Shown here: piece after piece, positions 60,973-64,000 of the stretch
How positions within the stretch are numbered: position 1 is the first letter of the stretch
Layout: every line of letters starts with the position of its first letter
Assembly: GCA_964398315.1 (NCBI GenBank)
Contig: CAYNMV010000002.1
Location: 62,001-126,000, forward strand
Length of the DNA stretch: 64,000 nucleotides
Source: JADLCB01 sp964398315
GTDB lineage: Bacteria; Planctomycetota; Phycisphaerae; Tepidisphaerales; Tepidisphaeraceae
Direction of reading: 5' to 3'
Position numbers and translations under genes: made by a program
Notes under the pieces: generated by a model
Database searches by the model: none
The model's input: only the letters and a program-made list of their open reading frames with translations
Told to the model about the DNA's origin: nothing

Positions 60973-62073
60973 ATGAAGATTATCTGCAATCGAGGTGCGC
61001 TGCTGGAAGCGCTGTTGGTCGCCGGGAATGTCGTCACCGCCCGAACTCCCAAGCCGGTCCTGCAATGCGTCAAGCTGACGGCCGCAGATGACCGCCTGAC
61101 CATTGCGGCTACCGATCTGGAAGTGGCCATCCGCTTCAGCGACAACCAGGTGCAGATCGAGGAACCGGGCGAGTGCCTGCTGCCGGCCGACAAGATCCGC
61201 GACATCGTCCGCGAGTCGATCGACGACACCCTGAGCATCGAGATCGACAAGGACAACGCCCACATCAAGGGCCAGGACTCGCACTTCAGGATCTTCACCC
61301 AGCCGGTCAGCGAATTCCCGCCGGTGCCCGATTTTGACGGTGAGGCCGACCTGCAGATCCAAGGCGGTGCCCTCAAGGCTTTGATCGGCCAGACACTCTT
61401 CGCCGCGGCCAAGGAATCGAGCCGCTATGCCTTCAACGGCGTACTGGTGACGGCCACGGGCAAGAAGATCAACCTGGTCAGCACGGATGGCCGGCGGCTC
61501 GCCCAGGCCAAGGGGGATCTGATCGCCGGCGGCGAGCAGGACTCAATCCCCGCCATCGTGCCGGCCAAGACCCTGCAACTGGTCGAGAAGCTGATCGACG
61601 ATCCTGAGGGCACGGTCGCCATCCAGCTCCGCGAGAACCAGATCATCTTCCACACCCCCAGCGCCACCCTCACCAGCACCCTGGTTGAGGGGCAGTTCCC
61701 GCCGTATGAGGATGTCATCCCGAAGGACACCGACAAGAAGATGACCGCGAGCACGGCCGATTTCCTGTCGGCCATCCGCCGGGCGGCCCTGCTGACGACC
61801 GAGGAGAGCAAGGGGGTCCGGCTGCAATTCAGCAAAAAGGGCCTGGTCCTCAGCTCCCGTTCCCCCGAGGCTGGCGAGGCAACGGTCAATTTCCCCTGCA
61901 AGTTCGAGGGGGCCGATATCGAGATCGGGTTCAATCCCGCGTTCCTGGTCGATGCCCTCAAGGTGGTGGACAGCGATGAAATCGCCTTCGAACTGACCGC
62001 CCCCAACCGGCCAGGCCTGCTCAAGGGCGGCCCGAACTTCCTCTACGTCATCATGCCCGTGAATCTGCAGTAG
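60973..62073 (+). CDS. dnaN: DNA polymerase III beta sliding clamp
   Basis: The ring-shaped processivity clamp. 366 residues, three domains of the clamp fold. It starts MKIICNRGALLEALLVAGNVVTARTPKPVLQCVKL; the middle has SSRYAFNGVLVTATGKKINLVSTDGRRLA, and the end has the conserved C-terminus FLYVIMPVNLQ (VMPVRL in many). The ATG at 60973 is the family start. The neighbouring origin-like region and DciA-like gene agree with a replication locus. Confidence 0.97.
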   Translation: MKIICNRGALLEALLVAGNVVTARTPKPVLQCVKLTAADDRLTIAATDLEVAIRFSDNQVQIEEPGECLLPADKIRDIVRESIDDTLSIEIDKDNAHIKGQDSHFRIFTQPVSEFPPVPDFDGEADLQIQGGALKALIGQTLFAAAKESSRYAFNGVLVTATGKKINLVSTDGRRLAQAKGDLIAGGEQDSIPAIVPAKTLQLVEKLIDDPEGTVAIQLRENQIIFHTPSATLTSTLVEGQFPPYEDVIPKDTDKKMTASTADFLSAIRRAALLTTEESKGVRLQFSKKGLVLSSRSPEAGEATVNFPCKFEGADIEIGFNPAFLVDALKVVDSDEIAFELTAPNRPGLLKGGPNFLYVIMPVNLQ

Positions 62074-62171
62074 GCTGCGCCGTTTTTTCGCGTTGAAAGA
62101 GGCGTTGCCGAGCCGATTCATCAGGTGGGTGTTGATCGGGTGTGGACGGCTTGTCCCCGCCGTGTTCGGCG

Positions 62172-62200
62172 TTCGGTCCGCGCTCGGAATCTGCTATAAC
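62172..62200 (+). promoter_or_regulatory. putative promoter of the DciA-like gene
   Basis: TTCGGT (62172-62177), 17-nt spacer, TATAAC (62195-62200) and 11 nt to the ATG at 62212. A ribosome site (GGAG in CTGGAGCG) overlaps this short leader. Confidence 0.4.
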
Positions 62201-62211
62201 GGGCTGGAGCG

Positions 62212-62658
62212 ATGAAACGGCGCAAGGATTCGACCATTCCCCCCGAGCTGGCCCCGCTGGCCCGCCTCAGCGGCGAGGTGGCCGAGATTGAGCGCCTCTG
62301 GAGCTTCAAGCGAGCCGACCATCGCGATGCCGATCACCTGGGCAACGACCTGGTCGGATTCTTCAAGACCTCGGTCCAGAAGCGGCAGGACAAGCTGGCC
62401 ACCATCGCCGCCGCCTGGGAAACACTCATCCCCGAGTTCCTCAACGCCCACTGTGCCCTGGAAGGGTTCAGCCGCGGCACGCTCACGGTGATCGTCGATT
62501 CATCCCCGCATCTCTACGAGCTGCGGCAATTGTTGCTGTCCGGCATCGAGGCGCAGCTCCGGCTGGCGTGCAAATCCACCGGCCTGCGCAAGGTCTCCCT
62601 CAAGCCCGGCCGCTGGTACGAGCAGCGCGAATCCGGGCGGACGATCAAGTTCGACTGA
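62212..62658 (+). CDS. DciA-like protein (DUF721)
   Basis: A 148-residue protein. The C-terminal DUF721 part reads AAAWETLIPEFLNAHCALEGFSRGTLTVIVDSSPHLYELRQLLLSGIEAQLRL, the family's KH-like domain. DciA loads or helps the replicative helicase in bacteria without DnaC/DnaI. The N-terminus is a basic leader. It is 138 nt downstream of dnaN on the same strand, consistent with a replication role. Confidence 0.85.
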   Translation: MKRRKDSTIPPELAPLARLSGEVAEIERLWSFKRADHRDADHLGNDLVGFFKTSVQKRQDKLATIAAAWETLIPEFLNAHCALEGFSRGTLTVIVDSSPHLYELRQLLLSGIEAQLRLACKSTGLRKVSLKPGRWYEQRESGRTIKFD

Positions 62659-62772
62659 TCGGTTCGGATGGGTCATCGCCCGGCTGGCCCGGCGGGTTGC
62701 CACATTCCTGCCCTGCCCCTTTTGATTCGCGTTTGATGGCCGAAGGGGGTATGATGGGCGGGCTCCAGTACA

Positions 62773-64000
62773 ATGGACCACGCCCGTAAGTCCCACTATT
62801 TTCGTAGATTTCTTGCCTATGCCCTGAATTACAAGGGCCTGCTGGTGACTGCGCTGGCCATGGGGGTGGCCAAGTTCACCCTGCAGTATGGCTTTCCCTG
62901 GATCGCCGGCGAGGGGATCAACCTGGTGGTCAGCGCTGGCGAAACAAGCCAGCAAGTCCGCTGGCTGTGGATCCTGGTGACTGCCGGTGTGATCCTGACG
63001 GTGCTGCACTCCATCACCACCTTTGGGCGCAGCTACTTTACCCACCGCCTGGGCAACCGCATCATCGCCGATCTGCGCCAGGACCTGTTCGATCACCTGC
63101 ACCGCCTGTCACTGCACTTTTATTCCAAGGAGCGCACCGGCAGCATCGTCAGCCGCATCATCAACGACATCCAGTCGGCCGCTCAGCTCGTCAACGGCGG
63201 CGTGGTCGCGCTGGTGATGGACATGGCCAGCCTCTTCATCGGCCTGTGGCTGATGTACAACATTGACTGGCGGCTGGCGACGGCATCGCTGACCATCTTG
63301 CCGCTCTACGGCCTGACGTACAAATATCTCAACCCCCGCGTCAAACGGGCCGCCTCGCGCGTGCAGAGCCAGATCAGCAAGATCAGTGGCAACGTGCAGG
63401 AGCGCCTGGCCGGCATTGCCCTGGTGAAGACCGCCACCGCCGAACGGCGCGAATCAGCGCGCTTTCGCGAAGACACCGAGGAACACTACGACCGCGTGGT
63501 GGAGCAGGTCACGCTCAGCGGCTCGATCAATGCCCTCAGCGAAATGTTGATTCACTTCGGGCAGATGATCGTGGTCGGCTATGGCGGCTGGCTGGCGATC
63601 CAGGGGGCGATCCAGGTAGGCGATCTGTTCAAGTTCTTCGGCTACCTGGCGATCATGTACCTGCCGGTGCGCCGGTTTGCTGAGATCAACGTTGTTTATC
63701 AGACCAGCCTTGCCGCCATCGAGCGTGTCTTCCAGGTGTTCGATATCACTCCGAAGATCACCGAGAAACCCGATGCGGTGACCACTTCACCGCAGCGCGG
63801 CGAGGTGGTCTTCGACCAGGTTCGCTTTGACTACGTGGATGACAGCGACGAATCGCGCATGACGCTGGAGGAGCTCCCCACCGAAGCCGATGAGCTGCGT
63901 GCCCTGGAGCGGCATCGCCTCTTCCGCGGCACCGCCGAGACGCGCCCGCGTCGCTGGACGCTCGATGGCTTGAGCTTCCATGTCCAGCCCGGCGAGCGCG
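62773..64000 (+). CDS. ABC exporter (fused permease-ATPase), 5' part
   Basis: The first 409 residues of an MsbA/BmrA-type half-transporter; the gene runs off the window. Six helices of the ABC_membrane domain are visible (start NYKGLLVTALAMGVAKFTLQYG; the coupling-helix region YSKERTGSIVSRIINDIQSAAQLVNGG). The NBD begins GEVVFDQVRFDYVDDSDESR. Before LDGLSFHVQPGER, which precedes Walker A, there is an extra charged segment of about 40 residues (MTLEELPTEADELRALERH...), not usual in the family. A TATGAT box lies 17 nt before the ATG. Confidence 0.9.
   Translation, partial: MDHARKSHYFRRFLAYALNYKGLLVTALAMGVAKFTLQYGFPWIAGEGINLVVSAGETSQQVRWLWILVTAGVILTVLHSITTFGRSYFTHRLGNRIIADLRQDLFDHLHRLSLHFYSKERTGSIVSRIINDIQSAAQLVNGGVVALVMDMASLFIGLWLMYNIDWRLATASLTILPLYGLTYKYLNPRVKRAASRVQSQISKISGNVQERLAGIALVKTATAERRESARFREDTEEHYDRVVEQVTLSGSINALSEMLIHFGQMIVVGYGGWLAIQGAIQVGDLFKFFGYLAIMYLPVRRFAEINVVYQTSLAAIERVFQVFDITPKITEKPDAVTTSPQRGEVVFDQVRFDYVDDSDESRMTLEELPTEADELRALERHRLFRGTAETRPRRWTLDGLSFHVQPGER

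Noticed and set aside
1..64000. CRISPR arrays, insertion sequences, prophage or integrase genes
   Set aside because: No regular spacer repeats, transposase or integrase motifs were seen by eye anywhere in the window.

Overview
This is a GC-rich draft bacterial scaffold. It has two 100-N gaps, one 10-N gap and no rRNA or tRNA gene that I can support. It encodes a Gram-negative-type envelope (Kdo transferase, Wza-like export lipoprotein, HX4D acyltransferase, many lipoproteins). It also has an exosortase locus, split complex I genes, ThuA, DUF547, DUF3299 and HEAT-repeat proteins, and large Ala/Pro-rich tails. Together these suggest a planctomycete, most likely the Phycisphaerae side. This is inference from gene content and style; no marker gene was compared.

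Layout. 1-5.5 kb: end of a membrane protein, a small hypothetical, waaA, a lone nuoA and a GT39-like glycosyltransferase. 5.6-10.1 kb (minus strand): two different heme-copper oxidase subunit III genes with a subunit IV between them (no subunit I or II), followed by DUF547 and the radical SAM enzyme ArsS. 10.6-22.8 kb (plus): an exopolysaccharide/exosortase locus with an SLBB export lipoprotein, exosortase, EpsI-like protein, a 1,527-residue TPR protein, a Wzz-tyrosine-kinase fusion with an altered Walker A, and a membrane C39-like peptidase. 22.9-30.3 kb: trpS, then minus-strand genes for an unknown toroid-type protein, coaD, plsC, cmk, a sugar isomerase and ThuA. 30.6-33.6 kb: an ABC importer of the NMT1/THI5 class.

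33.8-42.6 kb: small lipoprotein, metallophosphoesterase, MBL hydrolase, methyltransferase, winged-helix regulator, a large membrane GTPase, an orphan phosphoacceptor-helix protein, a MacB-like permease and a HIT protein. 42.8-48.3 kb: a three-gene ABC-2 export module (825-residue membrane protein, ATPase, duplicated permease) that contains a decayed GxxExxY remnant. 48.4-60.3 kb: a lone nuoB, zinc-ribbon protein, ROK regulator, DUF3299 protein, LolD-like ATPase, HEAT protein, nadB, a CPA-type antiporter broken by gaps, and a flippase. 60.35-62.7 kb: a putative replication origin with DnaA boxes followed by dnaN and a DciA-like gene; dnaA is not adjacent. The window ends inside an ABC exporter.

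The most coherent functional unit is the exosortase/exopolysaccharide locus. The most useful genomic observations are the oriC-like region without dnaA, nuoA and nuoB lying 46 kb apart, promoter boxes placed 6-11 nt before start codons (probable leaderless mRNAs), and gap edges with matching ends that let the antiporter tail be reconstructed.
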